DNA of 64,000 nucleotides from positions 1-64,000 of the forward strand of contig JAADHU010000063.1 in the NCBI GenBank assembly GCA_013151645.1. Direction: 5' to 3'. Below are positions 38,666 through 47,345 of the stretch, piece after piece. The stretch is from Gammaproteobacteria bacterium. Lineage in GTDB: Bacteria > Pseudomonadota > Gammaproteobacteria > Steroidobacterales > Woeseiaceae. A model generated the notes under the pieces. It ran no database searches. It had not been told where the DNA came from and was given only the letters and a program-made list of their open reading frames with translations. How positions within the stretch are numbered: the stretch's first letter is position 1; every line of letters begins with the position of its first letter. The translations under genes were made by a program, and so were the position numbers.

Positions 38666-38997
38666 CGGTTCTTTTCCTCATCCGTAAAACTGCTGCCGCC
38701 ACCGGTCATCGCGTATACCCCGTCACGAACGGCGCCATGTTTTTTTATGCCCTCACGCATCATGTTGAGATAGTCAAACCATTCGATACCAAGGAAGGCC
38801 GCATAGTGCATGAGGATCTGACCATTGACGCCAAGCACATACAAAAGCCCGATATCGCCTGCATTGAGCGCTGCTTGCTCTTCGTCGGTGAGATCGTATT
38901 CATGCAGCAGTCCGGGCAGATCATCGCGGTATTTTTCCTGCGCGAGTTCACCTCGGTTGAGTTCAAATAGAAACTTCTGCAAATGGTAGAGGCTCAC
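38662..38997 (-). CDS. ligA: LigA-type small subunit of class III extradiol dioxygenase
   Basis: A 111-residue alpha subunit. It starts at GTG 38997 directly after the hpaF stop codon. The helical LigA core is visible (YDLTDEEQAALNAGDIGLLY, then GVNGQILMHYAAFLG). It overlaps the ligB start by four bases, consistent with equal expression of the two subunits. It is somewhat shorter than the 131-residue LigA at 28122 and clearly different in sequence, so this is a second, non-duplicated LigAB pair. Confidence 0.86.
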   Translation of the reverse strand: MSLYHLQKFLFELNRGELAQEKYRDDLPGLLHEYDLTDEEQAALNAGDIGLLYVLGVNGQILMHYAAFLGIEWFDYLNMMREGIKKHGAVRDGVYAMTGGGSSFTDEEKNR

Positions 38998-39396
38998 CTA
39001 CTCTTCCCCGGAACGCTTCGCCATGTATGCCCGCAAATTGTTTTGTTTCCAGCGCAGATCCGCGTCCAGTTCCTGGATTTCAAAGGAGATAGCGAGTGGC
39101 GTAGCCGCATAGATCGGCCCAAGATATTTGCACAAAGTCTCGAATAACGTTTCGCCGATCGCCTTACGCACGTCAAATGCGCGGCCCGGCGCCAGGCGAA
39201 GCACCAGGCTTAGAAATGCATTGTCCGGATGCCCATCGGCAATTTGATAATATCGGCGAGCAACGGCACGAGTGCGTAAGCCACCGACCGGCAATGCTTC
39301 GATGTCGGCGGCGGCCTCGTGCAGTACACGAACCAGCTCCTTAATATCCAGGCTCGCGTCGAGATTCTGTGAATATTCTACGGTCAAGTGTGGCAT
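38998..39396 (-). CDS. hpaF: 5-carboxymethyl-2-hydroxymuconate delta-isomerase
   Basis: A 132-residue protein of the CHMI family (tautomerase-like fold). It begins MPHLTVEYSQN, with the N-terminal Pro after Met removal that acts as general base in this family. Later features are VGGLRTRAVARRYY and HPDNAFLSLVLRLAPGR. It isomerises 5-carboxymethyl-2-hydroxymuconate in the homoprotocatechuate pathway. It is the first gene of the minus-strand hpaF-ligA-ligB-CMD-hpaD series. The divergent promoter region holds a perfect palindrome at 39431. Confidence 0.9.
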   Translation of the reverse strand: MPHLTVEYSQNLDASLDIKELVRVLHEAAADIEALPVGGLRTRAVARRYYQIADGHPDNAFLSLVLRLAPGRAFDVRKAIGETLFETLCKYLGPIYAATPLAISFEIQELDADLRWKQNNLRAYMAKRSGEE

Positions 39397-39430
39397 GTCA
39401 CTCCAGTAAGAAGACGACTTTTTTGAATTA

Positions 39431-39446
39431 ACTTAACATGTTAAGT
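39431..39446. promoter_or_regulatory. Putative HpaR (MarR-type) operator
   Basis: ACTTAACATGTTAAGT is a perfect 16-base palindrome in the 111-base gap between the divergent starts at 39396 and 39508. MarR-family repressors bind such AT-rich palindromes, and the MarR-type hpaR is the third gene of the divergent operon. A perfect 16-base palindrome is expected about once per 64 kb by chance, so position is the stronger argument. Confidence 0.6.
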
Positions 39447-39507
39447 ATACTGCTCAGCCTGCCGACGTCAAGCAAGCCCGAACAGCAAACAACAAGGAGA
39501 CTGCAGC

Positions 39508-40419
39508 ATGTCCGATCTGGACCGGATCAAAGGATCCATTCCACCCATAGTGACACCGATACGCGACGGCGCAGTCGATTATGACGCATACGCCGGACTG
39601 GTTGAATTTCAGGTTGCAAAAGGCTCGCACGGCATCCTGGTCAATGGCACCACGGCGGAACCATCAACGTTGACCATCGATGAACGCAATCGGCTGGTCG
39701 ACGTCGCGGTAGCAACGGTAAAAGGACGGATTCCGATCGTCGCCGCCACCGGATCCCAGTCTTTGGCCGAAACGGAGCAGTTGACAGCGCACGCGGTCAA
39801 GGCGGATGTTGATGCACTGCTTATCGTTACACCGTATTACATCAAGCCGCCACAACGCGGCCTGCTTGAATACTACCTGCGACTGGCCGCTCAACATGAA
39901 ACACCCTGGATGATCTACCACATTCCTGGGCGCACCGTAGTCAATGTCGAGCTCGATACCTTGAAGGAAATTCAAGACAGGTCGGCGCATTTTGTCGGCA
40001 TGAAACATGCGGTTAATGACCTTGGATTCGTGACTGAATGTCTCAGCGCACTCGGTGATGATTTCAAGATCTTCGTCGGCCTGGAAGAGCTCTCGTTCCC
40101 GGAGATGACCATTGGTGCCTGCGGGCTTATGAATGCTGTCGGCAATCTACGTCCCGATATTCTGGCCAGGATGTGCCAGGCCGTATGGGACAGTGACCTC
40201 AAGACGGGTCGCGATCTGCATCAGCGGCTGCTGGAAATTAACCAGGCCGTGTTCTACGACACGAATCCGATACCGATTAAGTACATGATGAAGAAACTCG
40301 GCATCATGCCGGGCAATGAGCACCGGCTCCCCATGGCAGCGGCTACGCCCGCCCTGGAAGAACGACTCGATGGCGTACTCGAACGCGCCGGTTTGATAAA
40401 AAACGGGAGTGTTGTATGA
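39508..40419 (+). CDS. Dihydrodipicolinate-synthase-family aldolase/lyase
   Basis: A 303-residue class I aldolase of the DapA family. Motifs: GTTAEPSTLT (47-56), YHIPGRT with the proton-relay Tyr137, and Schiff-base Lys166 in GMKHAVND. AAGGAGA precedes the ATG. DapA-like proteins occur in hpa clusters of other proteobacteria, where they could act on a 2-oxo intermediate. No HpaI-type aldolase is present, so this enzyme may take over the final retro-aldol step. The lysine-biosynthetic role is less likely in this operon. It overlaps the next gene by four bases. Confidence 0.85.
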   Translation: MSDLDRIKGSIPPIVTPIRDGAVDYDAYAGLVEFQVAKGSHGILVNGTTAEPSTLTIDERNRLVDVAVATVKGRIPIVAATGSQSLAETEQLTAHAVKADVDALLIVTPYYIKPPQRGLLEYYLRLAAQHETPWMIYHIPGRTVVNVELDTLKEIQDRSAHFVGMKHAVNDLGFVTECLSALGDDFKIFVGLEELSFPEMTIGACGLMNAVGNLRPDILARMCQAVWDSDLKTGRDLHQRLLEINQAVFYDTNPIPIKYMMKKLGIMPGNEHRLPMAAATPALEERLDGVLERAGLIKNGSVV

Positions 40420-41279
40420 AGTTTCTAAGTTACCAGCATGATGGTCGAAAGACCTTTGGTGCCGTGATCGGCTCGGGCGTTGTCGATCTTGGCAAACGTC
40501 ATACTGAACTTGCCGATCTCCGCGATGCGATTCGGGCAGACAAGCTGGGAGACCTGGCGCTGGAGGCAGGCGACACCGCAACCGATGTCGATCTGACCGA
40601 AATCGAATACCTTCCGACGATCCCTAATCCGGAAAAAATTATTTGTATCGGCGTCAACTACGCGAACCGAAACGAAGAGTACAAAGACGGTTCGTCGGCA
40701 CCGAAATACCCCAGCGTCTTCATGCGCACTCGAGAATCGCTGGTTGGCCACGAACAAAACATCATGGACCCGCCGGAATCCGAACAACTCGATTACGAAG
40801 GCGAGATTGTCATCGTCATTGGCAAGGAGGGCCGACGCATCCCGGAAGACAAGGCACACGAACATATTGCGGGGCTGACGATAATGAATGAGGGCTCCGT
40901 TCGCGACTATCTGCGACATGCCAAATTCAACGTTACCCAGGGAAAGAATTTCGCGAACTCCGGATCGCTGGGGCCCTGGATGGTAACGCCGGAGGACGTT
41001 TACGCGCTACGCGACCTCCAGGTCGTCACCCGAGTCAATGGCGAGGAACGACAAAATGACGTCACCAGCAACCTGATGTTCCCATTTCGCTATCTGGTTA
41101 GTTACCTGTCAACGTTCTATCACCTGAAGCCTGGCGACATTATCGCGACCGGCACGCCAAATGGGGCCGGCGCCCGATTCGATCCTCCGAAATACCTCAA
41201 GGATGGCGACGTCGTTGAAGTTGAAGTACCCGGAATCGGCATCCTGCGTAATACCGTAGTGACCGAGACAGGTCTTTGA
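40416..41279 (+). CDS. FAH-family enzyme, HpaG-like
   Basis: A 287-residue FAH-fold protein. Metal-site and core motifs are CIGVNYANRNEEY, QLDYEGEIVIVIGKEG, FANSGSLGPWMVT and GDIIATGTPNGAG. The group includes HpaG (5-oxopent-3-ene-1,2,5-tricarboxylate decarboxylase and isomerase) and related acylpyruvate hydrolases. Within an hpa operon the HpaG decarboxylation is the best assignment. It is one domain long, whereas E. coli HpaG is a two-domain fusion. ATG overlaps the preceding stop (ATGA). Confidence 0.85.
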   Translation: MKFLSYQHDGRKTFGAVIGSGVVDLGKRHTELADLRDAIRADKLGDLALEAGDTATDVDLTEIEYLPTIPNPEKIICIGVNYANRNEEYKDGSSAPKYPSVFMRTRESLVGHEQNIMDPPESEQLDYEGEIVIVIGKEGRRIPEDKAHEHIAGLTIMNEGSVRDYLRHAKFNVTQGKNFANSGSLGPWMVTPEDVYALRDLQVVTRVNGEERQNDVTSNLMFPFRYLVSYLSTFYHLKPGDIIATGTPNGAGARFDPPKYLKDGDVVEVEVPGIGILRNTVVTETGL

Positions 41280-41320
41280 CCCGATTGACAGGGAACCTGG
41301 CGGAAAAAGATGGCGCGATT

Positions 41321-41752
41321 ATGCGGGATTTCCAACACTCGCTGCCGATGGCACTACTGAAAGCGAGGGAAGCCGCCATGTCGCGCTTTCGACCGATGTT
41401 GCGAGAGCATGGCCTGACCGAGCAACAGTGGCGCACCGTAAGAACGATATCCGCTGACGAAGGCATCGATGCCAGCGAATTGGCCAGACGCAGTTTCCTG
41501 CTTTCGCCCAGCCTGACTCGAATTCTGCAATTTCTCGAACGTAAGAACATAGTCCGCCGTTCCTCCGACCCAAACGACCAGAGACGCTCGGTGTTTGTTC
41601 TCACCACGAAGGGCCGAAAACTATTCTCGGAAATCGCGTTTGACAGCGAAATACTTTACCGCGAAATAGAACAGGATTTCGGACTCGACAAACTGGAACA
41701 GCTTTACGGGCTGTTGGCCGAATTTTTCAAACTGGCCCGTGCAGACGAATAA
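41321..41752 (+). CDS. hpaR: HpaR-like MarR-family regulator
   Basis: A 143-residue MarR-type regulator. The opening MRDFQHSLPMALLKAREAAM and LTEQQWRTVR are characteristic of HpaR, the repressor of homoprotocatechuate operons. The winged helix (about 45-100) includes SLTRILQFLERKNIVRR and a beta wing with DQRRS. A TTG at 41276 overlapping the previous stop would add 15 residues; family length favours ATG 41321. It probably binds the 39431 palindrome and responds to a hydroxyphenylacetate-type ligand. Confidence 0.88.
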   Translation: MRDFQHSLPMALLKAREAAMSRFRPMLREHGLTEQQWRTVRTISADEGIDASELARRSFLLSPSLTRILQFLERKNIVRRSSDPNDQRRSVFVLTTKGRKLFSEIAFDSEILYREIEQDFGLDKLEQLYGLLAEFFKLARADE

Positions 41753-41785
41753 TAGCGGCGTCAGAATACCGAGCTGGCGAACCTG

Positions 41786-43231
41786 TCAAGTCAGCAATTC
41801 ATCCACCCGCGCGATCATTTCGTCCTTGTCATACAGATCGAAATAGATCGAAGCCATGACATTCTGCGGTCCGAAGAAAAATCGTTCATAGAGAACCTGC
41901 CGATTGCCAAATCCCGATACTGCGACATCGTGTGCCAGCCGAAATAGCGCGATTCGATCCTTGCTGTTGAGATTGACTGTCTGAAAATACCGTTCCACAT
42001 CGTCGGAGATTTGCCCGGTCAGGTCGGCCTCACTCGGCGTCGCCATCAGCGAACTCGAACCCAGTAGCTGCACCAGTTCGATCAGGCGCGGGTACATCTT
42101 GGGGAACAGGTTGCGCGACGTATCCAGCGGTCTGCGCAGCGGCATGTAGTGACCGTACTGGTCCTTGTGCGCCTGCTGCTCGGCGGAAAACCGAAAGGCA
42201 CGTATACTTTCTGCAACCCACATAGCTTCCGCGATCTGCCCCTTAACGGCCATGTCCTTGTCCTTGCCGGACGCCCTGGCGATCGCACACAACAAGCCCA
42301 CGATGAACTCCGCTTTCGCCAGTTTTCCACACACCACCTGATGCATCATGTGTATGACCGCATTGGTTTCGGCAAACGCACGATTGCAAAGAAGCGGATC
42401 GCGGTACATGAAAACTCGTTCCCACGGCACCAGAACGTTATTAAACGTCACTACCGCGTCCATTTCTTCGAATCTCGATGACAACGGCGCATCGAATGTC
42501 GACTTGCCGTGGTCATAAGTATCACGACAGATCAGGCGCAGACCGGGTGTACTAACGGGAATAGCGAAGGCAAAGGCGAAAGGGATATTCTCCTCAGCTG
42601 CCCTTAACAATGTCGATGGAAAAACCTCGATTTCATCCGCGTGCGGCCCGAGCGTCGCCAGCAGGCGCGCACCGTCCACGACGATACCCGCATCGGTCTC
42701 CTTCACAACCTGCAGCGCTACTTTGCCGCTGTATTTCCCTTCTTTGGCTTGCGAAAAGTTATACGTTGGATTGACGAGTGTGTGGGTAAGCACTTTGTCG
42801 TTACTGCGCACATACTCGTAGTAGTTGCGCATATTCTCGGCATATTCCGGTTTGCCTTCTTCCAGAAATTTCGCACCGTTCGCAAAAGCCATGACCGATG
42901 CGTTTTTGTAGTCCGGCGTTCGACCGAACATTCCGTTGGACCAGGTTGCCCACTCATAGAACGCAGCGCCACGACGGACGATGTCTTCTTTCGACTCCGG
43001 CTTGAGGAAGGACATGGCGTAGCGTTTGCCGTTTTCTGCGTAGCTAAGGACATCCTGCAAGCCAGGGTCGAATTGCTTGTCCATGAAACTCGCCAGCGTC
43101 TGCGCGCCACGGCACAGACCCGGATGCGCAGTCACGTCGGTGACTTTCTCACCCTCCATCCAGACGTCCCGATCGTCCCGCAGTCCTTGCAGATACTGTT
43201 CGCCGTTTCGAATGCCGTCACCGCTTGCCAT
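41786..43231 (-). CDS. hpaB: 4-hydroxyphenylacetate 3-monooxygenase, oxygenase component
   Basis: A 481-residue HpaB-type flavin-dependent monooxygenase, an acyl-CoA-dehydrogenase-like fold. MASGDGIRNGEQYLQGLRDD, VNPTYNFSQAKEGK, NNVLVPWERVF and GKLAKAEFIVGL suit the two-component class. It hydroxylates 4-hydroxyphenylacetate (or a related phenol) to the catechol using FADH2 from a separate reductase. No hpaC reductase gene is in the window, so the flavin must be reduced by an enzyme encoded elsewhere. It converges on hpaR and is divergent from the M20 gene. Confidence 0.9.
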   Translation of the reverse strand: MASGDGIRNGEQYLQGLRDDRDVWMEGEKVTDVTAHPGLCRGAQTLASFMDKQFDPGLQDVLSYAENGKRYAMSFLKPESKEDIVRRGAAFYEWATWSNGMFGRTPDYKNASVMAFANGAKFLEEGKPEYAENMRNYYEYVRSNDKVLTHTLVNPTYNFSQAKEGKYSGKVALQVVKETDAGIVVDGARLLATLGPHADEIEVFPSTLLRAAEENIPFAFAFAIPVSTPGLRLICRDTYDHGKSTFDAPLSSRFEEMDAVVTFNNVLVPWERVFMYRDPLLCNRAFAETNAVIHMMHQVVCGKLAKAEFIVGLLCAIARASGKDKDMAVKGQIAEAMWVAESIRAFRFSAEQQAHKDQYGHYMPLRRPLDTSRNLFPKMYPRLIELVQLLGSSSLMATPSEADLTGQISDDVERYFQTVNLNSKDRIALFRLAHDVAVSGFGNRQVLYERFFFGPQNVMASIYFDLYDKDEMIARVDELLT

Positions 43232-43255
43232 AAATTGACCTACTTAATTGGTACA

Positions 43256-43266
43256 TTAGTGACTAA
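43256..43266. promoter_or_regulatory. Possible regulatory palindrome upstream of hpaB
   Basis: TTAGTGACTAA is a perfect 5-1-5 inverted repeat 25 bases upstream of the hpaB ATG, in the 97-base divergent gap shared with the M20 gene. ACTTAA, a half-site of the 39431 palindrome, lies at 43242-43247. This could be a weaker site for HpaR or for another regulator. Confidence 0.3.
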
Positions 43267-43328
43267 ACTATTGATTATCGCTGATCGCTGTCAAGTCTGT
43301 TCGTCATCGGACACAACCAGAGTACAAA

Positions 43329-44735
43329 ATGGATAACCAGAAAACGGCACAATTCGTCAACAGCCAATGGGACGATTCCATCATTCCCGAGCTTTGCGAA
43401 TACATCAAAGTACCGAACAAATCACCGATTTTTGACCCGGACTGGGAAGAGCACGGCTTCATGGAGCAGGCTGTGTCAATGTTCGAGGGCTGGTGTCGAA
43501 AGCAGCCCATCGAAGGCATGCAGATCGAGGTGCTTCGAATCGAAGGGCGTACACCACTGCTGTTCATCGATGTGCCGGGCGCTTCCGACGATGTCGTTTT
43601 GTTATACGGCCATTACGACAAACAACCCGAGTTTAAAGGTTGGGATGAAGATCTGAGCCCCTGGGAACCCGTCTTGAAAGAAGGCAAATTGTACGGTCGC
43701 GGCGGGGCAGACGATGGTTATGCCGTCTTCGGATCGCTGACGGCTATACGAGCGTTACAGGAACAAAACATTCCACATGCCCGCTGCGTCATTCTCATCG
43801 AAGGTTGCGAGGAAAGCGGCAGTTTCGACCTGCCCCACTACATCGACATGCTGGGTGATCGTCTCGGCCGCCCGAGTCTTGTGGTGTGCCTGGACGCGGA
43901 ATGCGGCAACTACGAGCAACTCTGGTGTACAACGTCTCTGCGCGGAAATCTCGTCGGCACACTCGAGGTCGACGTACTGCGAGAAGGCGTGCATTCCGGT
44001 GCCGCCAGTGGCATCGTACCCTCCAGTTTCCGTATTCTGCGAAAACTCCTCTCGCGGATTGAAGCGGAGAGCGACGGCCGAATTTTGCCGACGGAGTTAT
44101 ACGCTGATATTCCCGAACAGCGCCTGCAACAGGCCGAAAAAGCGGCTGACGTCCTCGGTGATTCCGTGTACCGGAAATTTCCGTGGGTCGATACCGACTC
44201 ACAGCCCGCAGACAGCATGCTGGAACTCATGCTCAATAACACATGGCGACCAACGTTAAGCATTACGGGGGCGGATGGGCTGCCATCGATTGGCAACGCG
44301 GGCAATGTGCTGTTACCCGGCACGATACTCAAACTGTCTTTCCGGCTGCCGCCTACAACCAATCCGGACGACGCGGCACAGGCCGTCAAGACAGTGCTTG
44401 AGCATGAAGCACCTGCCTTTGCCAGCGTTCGTTTCAACATCGAATCGGCCATGGCTGGCTGGAACGCACCGGCTGTTGCCTCGTGGCTGGAAGTCTCGAT
44501 GCAGGCGGCCTCGGAAGCCTTCTTTGGCAAACCTTCGATGTACATGGGGACCGGCGGCAGTATTCCGTTCATGGGCATGCTCGGTGAGAAATTCCCGGAC
44601 GCACAGTTTCTGGTCACCGGCCTCCTCGGTCCCAATTCCAACGCACACGGCCCAAACGAGTTCCTGCATATTCAAACCGGCAAACACCTGACCAGTTGCG
44701 TTGCCCGCGTATTGATGGATCATCATGTTCGCTAG
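43329..44735 (+). CDS. M20-family dipeptidase
   Basis: A 468-residue metallopeptidase. Zinc-site motifs are LLYGHYDKQPE (His and Asp), GRGGADDGY (bridging Asp) and EGCEESGS (catalytic Glu pair). C-terminal features are TGGSIPFMG and GPNSNAHGPNEF with the final His. Length and motifs suit the carnosinase-like dipeptidases of family M20. It is divergent from hpaB and may hydrolyse an amide or dipeptide conjugate, but no direct link to the aromatic pathway is shown. Confidence 0.88.
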   Translation: MDNQKTAQFVNSQWDDSIIPELCEYIKVPNKSPIFDPDWEEHGFMEQAVSMFEGWCRKQPIEGMQIEVLRIEGRTPLLFIDVPGASDDVVLLYGHYDKQPEFKGWDEDLSPWEPVLKEGKLYGRGGADDGYAVFGSLTAIRALQEQNIPHARCVILIEGCEESGSFDLPHYIDMLGDRLGRPSLVVCLDAECGNYEQLWCTTSLRGNLVGTLEVDVLREGVHSGAASGIVPSSFRILRKLLSRIEAESDGRILPTELYADIPEQRLQQAEKAADVLGDSVYRKFPWVDTDSQPADSMLELMLNNTWRPTLSITGADGLPSIGNAGNVLLPGTILKLSFRLPPTTNPDDAAQAVKTVLEHEAPAFASVRFNIESAMAGWNAPAVASWLEVSMQAASEAFFGKPSMYMGTGGSIPFMGMLGEKFPDAQFLVTGLLGPNSNAHGPNEFLHIQTGKHLTSCVARVLMDHHVR

Positions 44736-44781
44736 GCAATGCCACGAGACGGGCCGACTTTAGGGATCGAATGGTAAAGCG

Positions 44782-45480
44782 ATGAATACACCACAGGACA
44801 AGAGCGAACCGGACAACTGGGTAAATCGCATTGAGTTGATCACCGCCGCCATCCTGCAAGTCGGCATTGGTCTGATGAGCGTCGGCGCCATTTTCGAAGG
44901 TTTATGGCGGATCGCGTTCTCAGGTTCAATCGTTTTGCTGTTGACGTTCTCGCCGGCCATCATTGAACGTCGGCTGCGGGTACCGCTACCGGTCGAATTC
45001 ACTTTGTTGACCTGTCTGTTCCTGTTCGCCAGCTTCGTACTGGGCGAAATAAGCGGTTTTTATGAGCGCATATGGTGGTGGGATCTCGTGCTGCACGGTA
45101 CCTCGGCCATGCTGACCGGGTTCATCGGCTTCCTCGCCGTGTACGTATTTCACATGACCCGCCGCATCCAGGTAAAACCCCTGCACATCGCAGCGTTTAC
45201 GTTCGGCTTTGCGGTCACCATCGGATCACTGTGGGAAATATTCGAATTTCTGATGGACTGGTTTGTCGGTACAAACATGCAAAAATCCGGCCTGACCGAT
45301 ACGATGACCGACATGATTATCAATGCCTTCGGCGCGTTGATTGCCGCTTCCGTCGGCTTCTTCTACGTTCGCAACGGCGACAGCCAACTGGGTCAGCGCC
45401 TTCTGCGGAAGGTCGCCACAAAGAAAGGACTGGACATCGAGCCCCCTGACAATGAGCCGCCCTCCGTCGATGGACATTGA
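44782..45480 (+). CDS. DUF2238/YjdF-like membrane protein
   Basis: A 232-residue protein with about six transmembrane helices. Conserved WWDLVLHGTSAMLTG and GSLWEIFEFLMDW, with acidic residues inside helices, match the DUF2238 (YjdF) group. It follows the M20 gene by 46 bases on the same strand and may be co-transcribed. Function unknown. The hydrophilic C-terminus (about 195-232) is probably cytoplasmic. Confidence 0.72.
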   Translation: MNTPQDKSEPDNWVNRIELITAAILQVGIGLMSVGAIFEGLWRIAFSGSIVLLLTFSPAIIERRLRVPLPVEFTLLTCLFLFASFVLGEISGFYERIWWWDLVLHGTSAMLTGFIGFLAVYVFHMTRRIQVKPLHIAAFTFGFAVTIGSLWEIFEFLMDWFVGTNMQKSGLTDTMTDMIINAFGALIAASVGFFYVRNGDSQLGQRLLRKVATKKGLDIEPPDNEPPSVDGH

Positions 45481-45515
45481 CGGGGTACGGGCGCGAGCAT
45501 CCCTGCACTGACCGG

Positions 45516-45968
45516 CTACGGATACTGGCGGTAGTAAAATTCCGGAACAATCAGATCGTATTGAGGCTGCAGGTACATAACGATATCGATGAGCTCCTGC
45601 ACCGTCATGAAATCGTTGTATACGTACATCTTCGAAACCCCGTCCACCGAAACGAGATCCTTGGGATAGCCGTCCGCGAGTTTGTGTGACGGGTTGATAA
45701 TGGCGGTGACCAGTTCGCCATAAGTCTTGACCCTCGTGACGGCGCCGCCGAGTTCGACAAATGGCGGCTCCGCCATCGGAATGACCGGCAGTTCCACACC
45801 GGCAATTGTATGGCACTGGTGACACTGCATATAGAGGAACGCTTCCCGACCGGCCACTGGATCGCCGTCGGGCAGGCTAAATCCTTTCTCGGACATCGGA
45901 TCCCTGTCGCAGCCGACCAGACCCGCTGCAAGAATACCGGCTAAAGACAGAATTATGACTTTTTTCAT
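45516..45968 (-). CDS. c-type cytochrome lipoprotein
   Basis: A 150-residue exported protein with a lipobox (LVGC, Cys20) and one haem site, CHQCH, near residues 49-53. Met residues further on (MAEPP, FMTVQE) could supply the axial ligand. It would be anchored by lipid in the periplasm and carry electrons. It converges on the DUF2238 gene with a 35-base gap. The partner enzyme is not identifiable; the molybdenum hydroxylases in the window are candidates. Confidence 0.82.
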   Translation of the reverse strand: MKKVIILSLAGILAAGLVGCDRDPMSEKGFSLPDGDPVAGREAFLYMQCHQCHTIAGVELPVIPMAEPPFVELGGAVTRVKTYGELVTAIINPSHKLADGYPKDLVSVDGVSKMYVYNDFMTVQELIDIVMYLQPQYDLIVPEFYYRQYP

Positions 45969-46457
45969 CTCAATACTCCCGCTGATGTGCCATCCGGAAT
46001 AATTGATAGCATGAAAATCCTCACGACATAATCGGGGAAAACCGCAGTATTTCTCCGCACGCAGCCGGTGCCGTACGTGCTGTCTTTCGACGATGAGCTA
46101 CCAGCCGCTCACGCGATCCGCAATTTTCGAATCGGTCATATTGGTCAGCCTCTGCATCCGTAGCCTGGATCAGGGCCGAAACGGTGAGGAAAATTGCTGC
46201 TCTCGTGCGGATGTTTTCGGCGTGTAACGACCAGAAAACCATAACTCCCCCCGATCATACGAACAATTCTGCGTCGTTCGATAAACGCGACAAATAGAAA
46301 CACATTGCGCCTGTCCATCAGCTGCCGGCGTATCCGTACACCTAATCCACATGTTGTATACTTTCGCCTGCCGCGCGCTGGGCGTGTTCGTCGATGCACT
46401 TGAAAACGACAGCCTTGCAAGAAAAATCCCACAACCCGATACAGGTAGAACGCGACC
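45969..46457. other. 489-base intergenic region without a supported gene
   Basis: Divergent region between the cytochrome lipoprotein (minus) and the glycosyltransferase (plus). Short frames here lack credible starts, ribosome sites or recognisable products. A TATACT hexamer near 46354 could be a -10 for the glycosyltransferase, with no convincing -35. I see no hairpin, repeat or RNA gene. Confidence 0.5.
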
Positions 46458-47339
46458 ATGAGCAAGGATCATTCTGCGACACCCCTGTCGATTATCATGC
46501 CGGCGAAAAATGAAGCAGCGGTAATTGCGACGACGGTCGACACCGCAAAGGAAAATTTTCCACATGCCGAGATCATCGTTGTCGATGACGGTTCCGACGA
46601 CGATACGGCGGCTTTGGCGGAACAAGCGGGAGCCCGGGTTGTTCGACATCCCATCAGTCTTGGCAACGGGGCGGCAATCAAAGCAGGCGCGCGTGCTGCG
46701 AAAGGAGAAGTGCTCGCCTTCATGGATGCGGACGGCCAACATTCTGCCGAAGAGATCAATCGTTTGATCAGCCGGCTGGATGCGGGTTACGACATGGCCA
46801 TTGGCGCCAGAGATACCGGGTCCCATGCCAGTATCGGCCGACTTTTCGCGAACGGCTTTTACAACGGTCTTGCGTCACTGATGTGTGGACACCCGATCCC
46901 GGACTTAACCTCGGGTTTTCGGGTGGTCAGGGCAAGACTCTTCAGGCAGTTTCTGCATTTGCTGCCAAACGGTTTTTCGTACCCAACCACGATCACAATG
47001 GCTTTTCTCCGTTCGGGCTACCCGATCGACTTTGTACCGATTAAGGCCGCACGCCGGGTCGGCAAAAGTCACATACGCCCGATCCGGGATGGGCTGCGAT
47101 TTCTCATCATCATTTTCAAGGTCATCACGCTGTACGCACCGCTGAAGGTGTTCATTCCTGTCAGTACGACGTTTTTCATGACCGGGCTCGGCTACTATGC
47201 TTTCACGTACATGACACTCGGTCGCTTTACCAACATGAGCCTGTTGCTGTTCAGTGCATCGGTCATCATATTTCTGATCGGCTTGATTTCGGAGCAGATT
47301 ACGGCGCTGACGTTCAGCCGCTCATACACTGAATCGTGA
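46458..47339 (+). CDS. Family 2 glycosyltransferase with C-terminal membrane helices
   Basis: A 293-residue GT2 protein resembling dolichyl-phosphate mannose synthase and polyprenyl-phosphate transferases. The catalytic half (1-215) has MPAKNEA, VDDGSDDDT (42-50) and the DxD-containing FMDADGQHS (88-96). Two C-terminal helices (about 225-285) anchor it in the inner membrane. It probably loads a sugar onto undecaprenyl phosphate. It stands alone, with a convergent sstT next to it. Confidence 0.86.
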   Translation: MSKDHSATPLSIIMPAKNEAAVIATTVDTAKENFPHAEIIVVDDGSDDDTAALAEQAGARVVRHPISLGNGAAIKAGARAAKGEVLAFMDADGQHSAEEINRLISRLDAGYDMAIGARDTGSHASIGRLFANGFYNGLASLMCGHPIPDLTSGFRVVRARLFRQFLHLLPNGFSYPTTITMAFLRSGYPIDFVPIKAARRVGKSHIRPIRDGLRFLIIIFKVITLYAPLKVFIPVSTTFFMTGLGYYAFTYMTLGRFTNMSLLLFSASVIIFLIGLISEQITALTFSRSYTES

Positions 47340-47345
47340 ATACAT

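Noticed and set aside
46145-46465. Short minus-strand frames in the 45969-46457 gap
   Set aside because: No ribosome site, no domain, and partial overlap with the glycosyltransferase start.
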